A DNA stretch of 64,000 bases. Origin: Streptomyces natalensis ATCC 27448 (lineage in GTDB: Bacteria; Actinomycetota; Actinomycetes; Streptomycetales; Streptomycetaceae). Under the pieces are notes generated by a model. The model ran no database searches. It was not told the DNA's origin and saw only the letters and a program-made list of their open reading frames with translations. Every line of letters begins with the position of its first letter. The first letter of the stretch is position 1. Made by a program: the position numbers and the translations under genes. Shown here piece after piece: positions 1 through 8,632 of this stretch. Where the stretch lies: NCBI RefSeq assembly GCF_000935125.1, contig NZ_JRKI01000023.1:124001-188000 (forward strand), read 5' to 3'.

Positions 1-1592
1 AGGACCGTACGGTCGAGGCCACCACGGCCCTCAGCTATGTCGATGCGGCGGGCGCGGCGCGCAATCTGCGGGCCGAGGGCGGGCGTTCCTTCGACCGGAC
101 GAGGGCCGCCGCGGACGCCGCCTGGCAGCGGCGGCTGGGAGCGGTGAGGACACAGGGCGGCACCCGGACCCTGCGCCGGACGCTCTATTCCTCCCTCTAC
201 CGGTCCTTCCTCGCGCCGAACATCGGCAGCGATGCGGACGGCCGCTACACCGGCTGGGACCGGAGGATCCATCGGGCGCGCGGGTTCACCTACTACCAGA
301 ACTGGTCGCTGTGGGACACCTACCGCACCCAGGCGCAGCTGCTGGCCCTGCTCGCGCCGCGCGAGTCCCGGGACATGGCGCGGTCGGTGCTGCGGATCGA
401 CAAGGAGGGCGGCTGGCTGCCCAAATGGGGCTACGGCACGGTCGAGACGAACATCATGACGGGGGATCCGGTCACGCCGTTCCTCACCAATGCCTATCAG
501 CAGGGGCTGTTGCGGGGACGAGAGGCGCAGGAGGCATACGCGGCGCTGAAGAAGAACGCCGACGGGGTGCCCCCGGCCGATTCCCCGGCCGTCGGACGCG
601 AGGCCAATGCGCCATACCTGCGCAACGGCTTCGCCCCGTACGTCAAGGGCCGTCCGCATCGCAAACCCGGCGACTCCGACTTCGACCACGGTGCCTCGGT
701 GACCCTGGAATACGCGCTGTCGGATGCGATGCTGGCGCAGATGGCGCGCGATCTGGGGCACCGGGCGGATGCCGTGCGCTATGCGGCGCGGGCGCACAAC
801 TACCGCAATATCTTCGACCGTTCGACGGGCTTCTTCCGCGCCCGGGACGCGCGGGGCGCCTTCACGGGGTCCGCGGATCCGGCCCGGAGCGAAGGGTTCC
901 ACGAGGGCACGGCGTGGCAGTACCAGTGGCTGGTGCCGCAGGATCTGCCGGGGATGATCCGCCTCATCGGCGGCAGGGAAAAGGCCGAGCGGCGGCTGGA
1001 TTCCTTCTTCGCCTACCGGCGGCTGGTGAAGGACCCGCAGCGGACGGCGCGGACGGTGTGGGTCAACGGGCCGTACGACTACGACAACGCGGACAAGTAC
1101 AACCCGCAGAACGAACCCGATCTGATCGCCCCGTACACCTATCTCTCGACCGGCCACCCCTGGAAGTCCACGGATGTGGTGCACGCGGCGCTGACGCTGT
1201 TCACCGACACGCCGGACGGGATGACCGGGAACGACGATCTGGGAACGATGTCGGCGTGGATGGTGCTCTCGTCGATCGGGGTGTTCCCCGTACAGCCGGG
1301 CACCGACACCTGGGGGCTGAGCACACCGGTTTTCGACCGCGTCGACCTGACCCTGGACCGGCGCTACTTCCCGTCCGGTCACTTCACCGTCAAGGCTCCC
1401 GGTACGTCACCGGTGAAGCGGTATGTCCAGTCCGTCCGGCTGGACGGCGCCGCGCACGACCGCACCTATCTGACCACCGATGCGCTGCGCACGCACCACG
1501 AGCTGACCTTCTCGGTGGGCCCGAAGCCGTCACGCTGGGGAACCGGCAACGATGCGGCGCCGCCGCCCGTGGGCGGCTCAGCGCGGGGCTGA
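1..1592 (+). CDS. GH92 family alpha-mannosidase, C-terminal part (5' end outside window)
   Basis: The frame is open from the first bases of the window, so the gene starts upstream and at least 529 residues of its C-terminal portion are seen. The block YYQNWSLWDTYRTQ and the later GNDDLGTMSAW, followed by a GVFPVQPGTDTW-like stretch, are hallmarks of glycoside hydrolase family 92. This family comprises calcium-dependent exo-acting alpha-mannosidases that trim mannose-rich glycans, usually outside the cell. The acidic GNDD residues belong to the conserved catalytic and metal-binding region. A signal peptide cannot be checked because the N-terminus is missing. The gene lies on the opposite strand to the next two genes and is host DNA. 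Substrate linkage is inferred from the family only. Confidence 0.88.
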   Translation, partial: DRTVEATTALSYVDAAGAARNLRAEGGRSFDRTRAAADAAWQRRLGAVRTQGGTRTLRRTLYSSLYRSFLAPNIGSDADGRYTGWDRRIHRARGFTYYQNWSLWDTYRTQAQLLALLAPRESRDMARSVLRIDKEGGWLPKWGYGTVETNIMTGDPVTPFLTNAYQQGLLRGREAQEAYAALKKNADGVPPADSPAVGREANAPYLRNGFAPYVKGRPHRKPGDSDFDHGASVTLEYALSDAMLAQMARDLGHRADAVRYAARAHNYRNIFDRSTGFFRARDARGAFTGSADPARSEGFHEGTAWQYQWLVPQDLPGMIRLIGGREKAERRLDSFFAYRRLVKDPQRTARTVWVNGPYDYDNADKYNPQNEPDLIAPYTYLSTGHPWKSTDVVHAALTLFTDTPDGMTGNDDLGTMSAWMVLSSIGVFPVQPGTDTWGLSTPVFDRVDLTLDRRYFPSGHFTVKAPGTSPVKRYVQSVRLDGAAHDRTYLTTDALRTHHELTFSVGPKPSRWGTGNDAAPPPVGGSARG

Positions 1593-1616
1593 GCGCCTCG
1601 CAGGGGCGGCGGGCGG

Positions 1617-1841
1617 TCAGCTGTTCTGGATGGCCTGCCAGAACTCGTCGAAGGACATGGTGCCGTTGGCGTCGCTGTCCTTGGCCTTGATGACGGCCTC
1701 GGCGATCGGGCCGGTGACGAACGGGTCGCCCATTTCGGCCATCGCCCGCTTGAACTCGTCCGGACTGACCTGGCCGTCGCCGTCGGCGTCGAACCGGTTG
1801 AACGCCGCCTTGGCCGCCTCTATGTCTGCTATGTCTGCCAT
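1617..1841 (-). CDS. small EF-hand calcium-binding protein
   Basis: This 74-aa protein has two canonical EF-hand loops, at residues 18-29 (DADGDGQVSPDE) and 55-66 (DSDANGTMSFDE). Both keep Asp at loop positions 1 and 3, Gly at 6 and Glu at 12, so both should bind calcium. The ATG at 1841 is chosen over a longer reading because a purine-rich GGGGG element lies about 8-12 nt upstream and the extra N-terminal residues are not EF-hand-like. Small cytosolic EF-hand proteins of this size are common in streptomycetes as calcium buffers or sensors. It converges on the GH92 gene, 24 bp from its stop. Its partner is unknown. Confidence 0.85.
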   Translation of the reverse strand: MADIADIEAAKAAFNRFDADGDGQVSPDEFKRAMAEMGDPFVTGPIAEAVIKAKDSDANGTMSFDEFWQAIQNS

Positions 1842-1957
1842 GAGAGATGCCCCCTTCGGTGTGTTTCCTCGGTGTGCTGCGTGCACTTCTTCGGTGTGCT
1901 GCGGGTGCCGGTGCGCCGGCGTGTCACGGCGGGTGACCTGCGTAGGTTAGCCGACCG

Positions 1958-4279
1958 TCAGGACGGCTCCGGCCGCGCCCTCCGGCGGGCCAGATACGGT
2001 GCCGTACGGCTGCCCGGGGCGGCCGCCAGCTCGGCGGGGGTGCCCGCGGCGACGATCCGGCCGCCCTCCGCGCCGCCGCCCGGGCCCAGGTCGATGACGT
2101 GGTCGGCGCCCGCGGCCACCCCCATGTCGTGCTCGACGACGACCACGGTGTTGCCCGCTTCCACCAGGCCGTGCAGCTGGCGCAGGAGCACCTCGGTGTC
2201 GGCGGGGTGCAGACCGGTGGTGGGCTCGTCGAGGAGGTAGAGGGTGTGGCCGCGGCGGGCCCGCTGGAGTTCGGCGGCGAGCTTGATGCGCTGTGCCTCG
2301 CCGCCGGACAGCTCGGTGGCGGGCTGGCCGAGCCGCAGATAGCCCAGTCCGACGTCCTGGAGGGTGCGCAGGCTGCGGGCGGCGGACGGGAGGTCGGCGA
2401 GGAAGCCGGCGGCGTCGTCGACGGTCATCGCCAGCACGTCGGCGATGGTGCGGTCCCGGTAGGTGATCTGGAGGGTCTCGGGGTTGTAGCGGGCGCCGTG
2501 GCAGTCGGTGCAGGGCGCGTACGTACCGGGCAGGAAGAGCAGCTCGACGGCGACGAAGCCCTCGCCCTGGCAGGTCTCGCAGCGGCCGGCGGCGACGTTG
2601 AAGGAGAACCGTCCGGCGGTGTAGCCGCGGGCGCGTGCCGCGTCGGTGGCGGCGAAGAGCTTGCGTACGGCGTCGAACAGCCCGGTGTAGGTGGCGAGGT
2701 TGGAGCGCGGGGTCCGGCCGATCGGCCGCTGGTCGACGCGGACCAGCCGGTCGACGGCGTCCAGGCCCTCGGCGGCGGTGAGCTGGGCCCGGGCCATCGG
2801 TCCGCCGCCGGCGTCCTCGCCCGTATCGGAGCGGGCCTCGCCGAGGTGGTCGCGTACGGCCTCCGCGAGGACCCGGGTGACCAGCGTGGTCTTTCCGGAT
2901 CCCGAGACTCCGGTGACGGCGGTGAAGACGCCGAGCGGGAAGACGGCGTCCAGGCCGCGCAGGTTGTGGAGGGTGACGCCGTGCAGGGAGAGTGCGCCGG
3001 TGGGGGTGCGCGGGGTGCGGGCGGCGGGCGGTTCGGCGGCGAAGAGGAAGCGGCGGGTGGCGGATCCGGTGACGTCGGCGAGCCCGTCGACCGGGCCGCT
3101 GTGCAGCACCCGGCCGCCGTGTTCCCCGGCGCGCGGGCCGATGTCGACGATCCAATCGGCGCGCCGCACCACGTCCATGTCGTGTTCGACGACGAAGAGC
3201 GAATTGCCCGCTTCCTTGAGCCGGTGCAGGACCGTGAGCAGGGATTCCGTATCGGCCGGGTGGAGACCGGCGGAGGGTTCGTCCAGGACGTAGACGACGC
3301 CGAAGAGGCCGGAGCGCAGCTGGGTGGCCAGGCGCAGGCGCTGGAGTTCGCCGGCGGAGAGGGTGGGGGCGGGGCGGTCCATGCTCAGATAGCCGAGGCC
3401 GAGTTCGGTGAGCACCTCGATACGGGCGACCAGGTCGCGGGCGAGGGCCGGTGCGGGCGCGTCGTCCGGGCGGGCGGCGGTGGGGTGCAGCACGTCGGCG
3501 AGGGCACCGAGCGGCAGGCCCGCGAGGGTGGCGATATCGCGGCCCGCGAAGGTGACGGCCAGCGCCTCGGGGCGCAGCCGCCGCCCGGCGCACACCGGGC
3601 AGGGCGCGGCGGTCATGAAGCCCCGGACGCGGGTGCGCAGGGTGTCGCTCTTGGAGTCGGCGAAGGTGTGCAGGACATAGCGTCTGGCGCTCATGTACTG
3701 GCCCTTGTAGGGGCGTTGGATCCGGCCGGCCTCGCGGACGGGGTGCACGGTGACGACGGGCTGTTCGTCGGTGAACAGGATCCAGTCCCGGTCGGCCTGC
3801 GGCAGATCGCGCCAGGGCCGGTCGATGTCGTGGCCGAGGGCGGCGAGGATGTCGCGGAGATTCTTGCCCTGCCAGGCACCCGGCCAGGCGGCGACGGCGC
3901 CCTCGCGCACGGAGCGGGACGGGTCGGGGACGAGCGAGTCCTCCGTCACCTGGTGGACGGTGCCCAGCCCGTGGCACTCCGGGCAGGCCCCGGCCGCCGT
4001 ATTGGGCGAGAAGGCATCGGAGTCGAGACGTTCCGTCGCGCCCTCGGGGTAGTCGCCGGCGCGGGAGAAGAGCATCCGCAGGGTGTTGGAGAGGGTGGTG
4101 ACGGTGCCGACCGAAGAGCGGGAGGTGGGCGCGGAGCGCCGCTGTTCGAGGGCGACGGCGGGCGGCAGGCCGGTGATGTCCTCGACCTTCGGCGCGCCGA
4201 CCTGGTGGATCAGGCGGCGGGCGTAGGGGGCCACCGACTCGAAGTAGCGGCGCTGCGCCTCGGCGTAGAGGGTGCCGAA
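1958..4279 (-). pseudogene. uvrA-like ABC ATPase, C-terminal fragment separated by the prophage
   Basis: About 772 residues of a UvrA-family excinuclease-like ABC ATPase. Visible are the zinc-module-like CPECHGLG and CETCQGEGF blocks, two ABC signature regions (LSAGELQRLRLA and LSGGEAQRIKLA), a second Walker A (GVSGSGKTTL) and the Walker B pair (LDEPSAGLH, LDEPTTGLH). The total of about 816 residues suggests a UvrA2/drug-resistance type paralogue rather than the roughly 950-residue housekeeping UvrA. Codon phase runs through 4277-4279 (Phe) and then enters phage DNA, reaching a stop at 4292-4294. The first Walker A and the start codon are 46 kb away at 50282-50428. The first usable internal start is the ATG at 4234; a product from it would lack the first Walker A. 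Confidence 0.93.
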
Positions 4280-4300
4280 CAGGAGAATCGGTTAAGTGCA
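4275..4300. other. attL: attL junction (core plus one attP arm)
   Basis: The core CCGAA at 4275-4279 joins host uvrA-like DNA (left) to phage DNA (right). The phage side ends with TAAGTGCA at 4293-4300, the inverse complement of TGCACTTA at 50277-50284 on the other junction. The predicted crossover dinucleotide is AA at 4278-4279. Confidence 0.85.
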
Positions 4301-4387
4301 TCCTACCCGGCCCAGGGCGAAGCCCCGCCCATGCGAGGCCGGGGCCGTCAGCGTGCCGCGGACCGAGGTCGCGCATACCTTCACCTC

Positions 4388-4630
4388 ATGGACTTCAACA
4401 TCAGCGCGGAGGAGGAAGCGCTCATCTTCCGCCTGGCCGGTCTCCTTCGGGCGGGCCACTCCCCCACCGATGACGACCTAGCGGACGAACTAGGCGACGA
4501 GGTCCGCTCTCTCCTCCAGTCCCTCCTTAATAAGGGCTGGCTCGTGGTCGGCGAGGAGCGCGAGCTGACCTTGTCAACGATCGCGCGGTTTGCGGTGTCC
4601 AGCCGGAAGGATGTCGGGCGGCCGGAGTAG
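4388..4630 (+). CDS. small hypothetical prophage protein
   Basis: An 80-aa acidic protein starting at ATG 4388 (MDFNISAEEEALIFRL). The central helix-rich part, LADELGDEVRSLLQSLLNKGW followed by LVVGEERELTL, looks like a small winged-helix layout (helix, helix, beta hairpin), but I cannot assign a family. It is the first gene inside attL and is transcribed rightward, against the prevailing direction. A strong hairpin follows at 4653-4702. A DNA-binding role is inference from the predicted secondary structure only. Confidence 0.6.
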   Translation: MDFNISAEEEALIFRLAGLLRAGHSPTDDDLADELGDEVRSLLQSLLNKGWLVVGEERELTLSTIARFAVSSRKDVGRPE

Positions 4631-4652
4631 CCGACTCGAAGCGTGCACAAAA

Positions 4653-4702
4653 CGCCAGTCCCCGCTCATGCCCACAGGCGGTGAACATGAGCGGGACTGG
4701 CG
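4653..4702. terminator. bidirectional hairpin terminator
   Basis: The arms CGCCAGTCC-CGCTCATG and CATGAGCG-GGACTGGCG pair over 17 bp with one bulged C and a loop of about 15 nt. It lies between the convergent small gene ending at 4630 and the Cys-rich precursor gene ending at 4822. Confidence 0.75.
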
Positions 4703-4821
4703 CCGAGGGAGCTAGCTGGAGCCTCGTGCGCTTTCTCGGCAGAGGCTGTTGCGGGCAGGATCTCGCAGGTAGCCGATGTCATGATGGACGGCTACGTTAA
4801 TCCCGTCGGATACTTGCGCGA

Positions 4822-5466
4822 TTAGGCACCGATGCAAATAGCTACTTCATTGCCGTAGATGCCTGCAACGCCGAGTGCACATGCAAGACATCCACCACCA
4901 GCAGTGAGAGCGCATGCAACCCCACAAGCAACCCAGATTCCGGTGAATACCCAACCTGGGACGCCTGCATTTTCCATGCAGTTCTCCATATCGTCCCACC
5001 AGTCCGCTGGGTGAACGACGCCACTGTCGACAATCGAATCGCTTCGATCGATAACCGCTCCTTCTTTGGAAATGGCCTTATCGATCTTGAAGTGTCCATC
5101 CACCCACTGTTTGATGCGCCCAGACTGTTCATCGATGGGGATGAAGTGAGTTTCGACGGTATGGACAGAGGAGTCGTGGCCGATCTGCGTCACCACAGCG
5201 CTCTGTTCGGCAAGACCGCCGCCTTTAATGTGCGCGATCACAATCTCACCAGCGGAGCCAGCCAGGACCCTGACGTTGTCGGACGACAAACTGGCCCCAT
5301 TGGGAAGATGCAGCGGAATTGAGTTCTGAGAGTTCTTGTCCTGCAGAGTGGCGAGCGCTTGCCCTTTAGAGGACGACGCAGAGGATGATGCCGCAAAACC
5401 CTTCAGGTACTTCAGACCGTCCACGAACCTTTGCCTTGGGTCAACGCCGTGTCGAGGCGAGTTCAA
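4822..5466 (-). CDS. Cys-rich hydrophobic peptide precursor, halocin C8-like candidate
   Basis: A 214-aa protein from a TTG start at 5466, preceded by AGGGGG at 5-nt spacing. Residues 1-155 are hydrophilic and have no clear signal peptide. The last 55 residues are hydrophobic and Gly/Ala-rich, with six cysteines at 163, 181, 185, 193, 196 and 211. A long pro-region followed by a short Cys-rich hydrophobic tail is the plan of halocin C8-type bacteriocin precursors; the resemblance is by layout and cysteine spacing, not by a search. A two-TM small protein lies directly upstream in the same direction, as expected for an immunity partner. Base composition is lower in GC than its neighbours. It could instead be an unrelated membrane-anchored protein. 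Confidence 0.6.
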   Translation of the reverse strand: MNSPRHGVDPRQRFVDGLKYLKGFAASSSASSSKGQALATLQDKNSQNSIPLHLPNGASLSSDNVRVLAGSAGEIVIAHIKGGGLAEQSAVVTQIGHDSSVHTVETHFIPIDEQSGRIKQWVDGHFKIDKAISKEGAVIDRSDSIVDSGVVHPADWWDDMENCMENAGVPGWVFTGIWVACGVACALTAGGGCLACALGVAGIYGNEVAICIGA

Positions 5467-5637
5467 AGCAACCCCCTATTGATTGGAATCAGTGACCGTA
5501 GAGTGATACTGCCTCGCATCCTGAAGCATCGCGAACAAACGCAAGCTTGAAGCCAAGGACAGGCGCTATCCCCTGGGGGACGTGATGAACTCCTCGACCA
5601 CGGTTGCCGATGTTCGCGCGAGGGTGGCAGGGTCGAA

Positions 5638-5826
5638 CTATTTCCGATGCTGCTCGCGTTCCGAATACTTCATTTCAAGCATCAACCAGAAGACGATTGA
5701 GATTCCGATCAATGCCCACCCGAGCATCGGAGGCCACCATGCCGGACGGATTGCGGTGATGATGGCGAAGATCCATCCCGGCAGTGGGAAAAGTATGTGC
5801 TTAAACCGATCGCGAGATATCCGCAA
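5638..5826 (-). CDS. two-TM small membrane protein, possible immunity partner
   Basis: A 62-aa protein with two hydrophobic segments at about residues 11-27 and 31-50, basic N- and C-terminal tails and no enzymatic motif. The TTG start at 5826 is preceded by AAGGGGG at about 7-nt spacing. It lies 171 bp upstream of the Cys-rich precursor gene on the same strand and shares its lower GC. Small membrane proteins next to bacteriocin genes commonly give self-immunity. That role is inferred from position and topology alone. Confidence 0.6.
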   Translation of the reverse strand: MRISRDRFKHILFPLPGWIFAIITAIRPAWWPPMLGWALIGISIVFWLMLEMKYSEREQHRK

Positions 5827-5899
5827 GGCTCAACCCCCTTCACTGTTGCGCCGGCCATCAGTCCACACGAACTCACACCAAAGTTACGCCTTTAGCTGG

Positions 5900-6196
5900 T
5901 CAACCAAAGGCCACTGCGGACCCGAAGGTGGCGTGATGGAGGTTGTTCAATTCGCAGATAGCTGCGACGGGCGACCAGTGGAACTGGTCGTAGCACTTGC
6001 CGTCGCACAGCAAAAAACTTTCCCCCCTTACGACGACGAAGCTACCAACCGGGATACCCCCGATCAAGGATCGGGGGCGGTATTTCGCCAAGTCGAATTT
6101 GCTCCAATAAGCGCTTTCCCATGTTAACGAATAGATTTCACCAACTTGATTCGGTTCAATGGCTGTATTTACACACAAAATTGGATAATTCACCAC
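5900..6196 (-). CDS. hypothetical protein of AT-rich accessory segment
   Basis: A probable 98-aa protein from tandem GTG codons at 6196/6193, with no evident ribosome-binding site (possibly leaderless). The sequence is protein-like, rich in aromatic residues (WESAYWSKF, DQFHWSPV) with a central beta-rich stretch (IPVGSFVVVRGESFLLC). Codon use is AT-richer than phage neighbours, matching the two genes downstream, with which it may form a three-gene unit (73-bp gap). No family recognised and the start is uncertain. Confidence 0.4.
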   Translation of the reverse strand: MVNYPILCVNTAIEPNQVGEIYSLTWESAYWSKFDLAKYRPRSLIGGIPVGSFVVVRGESFLLCDGKCYDQFHWSPVAAICELNNLHHATFGSAVAFG

Positions 6197-6405
6197 TAGG
6201 CCACGGGGCCAGCGCACAGGCAGGTCCGCTATGGAGGAAGCAAGGGCTCCGGTGGCCAATGGGCCCCTGGCCGCCCGACTCAACCTGGCCGACCGGACAG
6301 GCGCTTGGTCGCCTGACTGGCCAGAACCCCCCGACTCCGTGGCCACCAGGGGCAATCGCCGGACAGGTCGAGGCCCCGCCCATGCGCCACGGGGGAGTAC
6401 GCACG

Positions 6406-6430
6406 GACGGGGCGGTCTGGGCCGCCCGTC
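6406..6430. terminator. hairpin terminator of the RiPP operon
   Basis: GACGGG-g-CGG and CCG-CCCGTC pair around a TCTGGG loop and overlap the methyltransferase stop codon by two bases. The roughly 200 bp beyond it (6197-6405) show only scattered TGGCC/GGCCA words and no gene. Confidence 0.6.
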
Positions 6431-7664
6431 AGGCGGTCATCGGGGGGTAGGGGTGCTTCCAGCGGAGCGCCGGTTCCTCGCCTCCGAGCCAGTACGACCG
6501 TTGGTCGTTGGTGATCTGCTGTCCGCCGATCCAGTAGGCGTGTGCCTCCGGCGTGATCGCCATTCGGACAGAGGTGATGTCGGGCTCCCCTGCCTTCCGC
6601 CAGGCGGTTACCGCCTCTTCGATGGCGTCCCAGATGGCGACCGGGCCGCCCTGGCGGAGGTTCCACTGGTCCCCGTCAGCGGTGAGGGACGCGAAAGCCT
6701 CCCGCCCGGTGTCGAACAGGTACACCGTCTCTCGGCTGTCGCTGGTGGCACGGACTAGCTGGGCGCCCGGGGCGGCGAGCTGGGCCAGGAAGGCGGGCAT
6801 CCAGTCGTTCAGCGTGTCCGGGGACAGGCTGGTCTTCCGTTCGGTGTCGGCGTACGCGGCGCGGGCCGCCAGGTCCCCGGAGAGGGGAACAACGGCCTCT
6901 GCGCGGGCCGGCATGAAGGAGGTGCGGCCGATGATGCTGCCCTCTGCTGTCCCGTCGTCCTTCACGGTGAGCTTTGCCAGGCCGGTGCCGTAGGACCAGG
7001 CGCTGGGGCCGACGGTGGCCAGGATGATGCCACCAGGTTTGGTCTGACGTACCCACGCGTACGGGATGCGGCGGAGAGCGCAGGTGGCAATGGTGCGGTG
7101 GTAGGGCGCCCGGCGAGGGTGGCCCAGGAGGCCGTCCCCGGTGACGGTCCAGGTGGAGAATCCGGTGGCCTCCAGGGCGTCGTCCGCGCGCTGGGCCACG
7201 TCGGGGTCTACTTCCACGCTGGTGACGTTGTCCTCTCCCAGGCGGTGGCAGAGAAGGGCGGTGGAGTAACCGGTGCCGGTGCCGATTTCCAGGACGGTCA
7301 TGCCGTCGTCCACGTCCAGGGCTTCGCTCATGCCGACGACGGTGGAAGGCATCGTGGAAGAGGAGGTGGGGAAGCCGGTGACAGGGCCGGTTGCTTTGTC
7401 AGCGGTCAGGTGGCCATCGAGCTGGGTCACCCAGGTTTCGTTCCGGTAGACGAGGGTCAGCCACTCGTCCACGTCGGCGTCCGGGCTCACGGGGGTGTAC
7501 TCGTGGCCGCGGGGCCCGGGGGCGTCCTTGAAGAAGGACCGGAGAAACAGTTCCCGGGGGACTTCTTCAACTGCGGCGCGCCATGCGGCGGTCTTCAGGA
7601 CGCCGCCGTGCGCCAGGTCGTTTGCCAGGTCGTGGCGGAGGGCGGTGGAGTCGGGTGCGGTCAC
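6429..7664 (-). CDS. PIMT-like O-methyltransferase of an ATP-grasp RiPP system (TgmC type)
   Basis: A 411-aa SAM-dependent methyltransferase related to protein-L-isoaspartate O-methyltransferase. The SAM-binding motif VLEIGTGTGYSTALL is at about residues 125-140, preceded by the PIMT-like loop PTSSSTMPSTV. A C-terminal extension beyond the PIMT core is usual for the methyltransferase of ATP-grasp peptide maturation systems. In the imiditide graspetides (fuscimiditide is the known example) such an enzyme methylates an Asp of the cyclised peptide, which then closes to an aspartimide. The GTG start at 7664 overlaps the ligase stop by 4 nt (GTGA), implying translational coupling. A stand-alone protein-repair enzyme is unlikely given the neighbours. 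Confidence 0.85.
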   Translation of the reverse strand: MTAPDSTALRHDLANDLAHGGVLKTAAWRAAVEEVPRELFLRSFFKDAPGPRGHEYTPVSPDADVDEWLTLVYRNETWVTQLDGHLTADKATGPVTGFPTSSSTMPSTVVGMSEALDVDDGMTVLEIGTGTGYSTALLCHRLGEDNVTSVEVDPDVAQRADDALEATGFSTWTVTGDGLLGHPRRAPYHRTIATCALRRIPYAWVRQTKPGGIILATVGPSAWSYGTGLAKLTVKDDGTAEGSIIGRTSFMPARAEAVVPLSGDLAARAAYADTERKTSLSPDTLNDWMPAFLAQLAAPGAQLVRATSDSRETVYLFDTGREAFASLTADGDQWNLRQGGPVAIWDAIEEAVTAWRKAGEPDITSVRMAITPEAHAYWIGGQQITNDQRSYWLGGEEPALRWKHPYPPMTA

Positions 7665-8632
7665 CGTGTGGCTCCTTGCTCCAGGAGGTCAGCGAAGGCT
7701 GCGGCAATGGGTAGTCCGGTCTCGTCTTCCAACCAACCCCATTGGCCGTTGGGGTTCAGCTCCAACCAGTGGAGGTCACCGTCAGGAGTGACGCACAGGT
7801 CGAAGCTGCCGCTGGCTAAACCGAAGCGGTCAAGGTGGGCAGTCAGGGCCCGCTCCACGTCGATGGGGAGGGTTATGGGCGTGTAGGTCAGGGCGCTGTA
7901 GTCCGCGCGCCAGTCCAAAAGGTCGGAGTCGATCCGGACGGCGAACACCTTGGGGCCGACGACGACCACCCGAACGTCCGCGGCCTTGGGGACCTGCGCC
8001 TGGAACAGGTGCGGGGTCACGGTGACCCGCTCGTCCACTTCGTCGGCAGTGACAGGTTCGGTCCATGTCGTCAGGCCCACGCCGTCGTCCCGGCGGTAAG
8101 GAGTCCAGCGGAGGGTCTTGAAGATCACGGGGGCGTGTTCGGTGATGAACTCCCGGATCGTCGCCAGGTCGTTGGAGATGAGGGTGGGCGGAACGGTCAG
8201 TCCCAGGCGTTGAGCGATGGCCAGTTGCAGGGGCTTGTGTTCGGCCGCGCGATTGCTCAGTGGGTGATTGACGTAGCGGCAGTTCGGCAGGGCGAAGAGT
8301 GTGCCGCCGAGTCCGTGTCGGACCTGGGCCTCCGCGTAGCGCGCGTCCGGGGCATCCAGGTGATCGAAGTGGGGCCAGGTGGGGCGACGCCAGTACATGG
8401 CTCGTACCCCCTCCAGGGTGGTGGCCCTGGAGGGGGTACGGAGAGTGCCGGCCGGAGTGGCCGGGCTGGCCGTACTGACGCCGAACCGGGCTGTCAGTGA
8501 GAGACGGTCGCCGATGTCGGAGGGATCGAACCGCACGACGGGCACTCCGCGCTTATTCAGTTCAGTGATCACCATGTCGGCGGTTACGTCATCCACTTCG
8601 GTGACGACTGCGACCGGTTCAGCATCGCTCAT
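7661..8632 (-). CDS. ATP-grasp peptide ligase (graspetide synthetase, TgmB type)
   Basis: A 323-aa ATP-grasp enzyme. The nucleotide/metal-binding C-terminal motif WLELNPNGQWGWLE and the upstream FDLCVTPDG strand are typical of the MvdD/TgmB group. These enzymes activate Asp/Glu side chains of a precursor peptide as acyl phosphates and join them to Thr, Ser or Lys side chains, giving macrocyclic esters or amides. The ATG at 8632 overlaps the precursor stop by one base (TGATG), and the stop overlaps the methyltransferase start, so precursor, ligase and methyltransferase form one tightly coupled operon. The substrate is inferred to be the 86-aa peptide encoded just upstream. Confidence 0.88.
   Translation of the reverse strand: MSDAEPVAVVTEVDDVTADMVITELNKRGVPVVRFDPSDIGDRLSLTARFGVSTASPATPAGTLRTPSRATTLEGVRAMYWRRPTWPHFDHLDAPDARYAEAQVRHGLGGTLFALPNCRYVNHPLSNRAAEHKPLQLAIAQRLGLTVPPTLISNDLATIREFITEHAPVIFKTLRWTPYRRDDGVGLTTWTEPVTADEVDERVTVTPHLFQAQVPKAADVRVVVVGPKVFAVRIDSDLLDWRADYSALTYTPITLPIDVERALTAHLDRFGLASGSFDLCVTPDGDLHWLELNPNGQWGWLEDETGLPIAAAFADLLEQGATR

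Noticed and set aside
2099..4387. Very long plus-strand open frame opposite the uvrA-like gene
   Set aside because: It is Gly/Ala/Val-rich shadow coding antisense to a clear ABC ATPase; only its last 80 codons (from ATG 4388) read as a protein.
5582..6127. 181-codon plus-strand frame across the two-TM gene
   Set aside because: No coding bias; it crosses the better supported minus-strand genes and has no recognisable domain.
6429..7664. Housekeeping protein-L-isoaspartate repair methyltransferase
   Set aside because: Its 4-nt overlap with an ATP-grasp ligase, the adjacent precursor peptide and the C-terminal extension indicate the RiPP-type enzyme.
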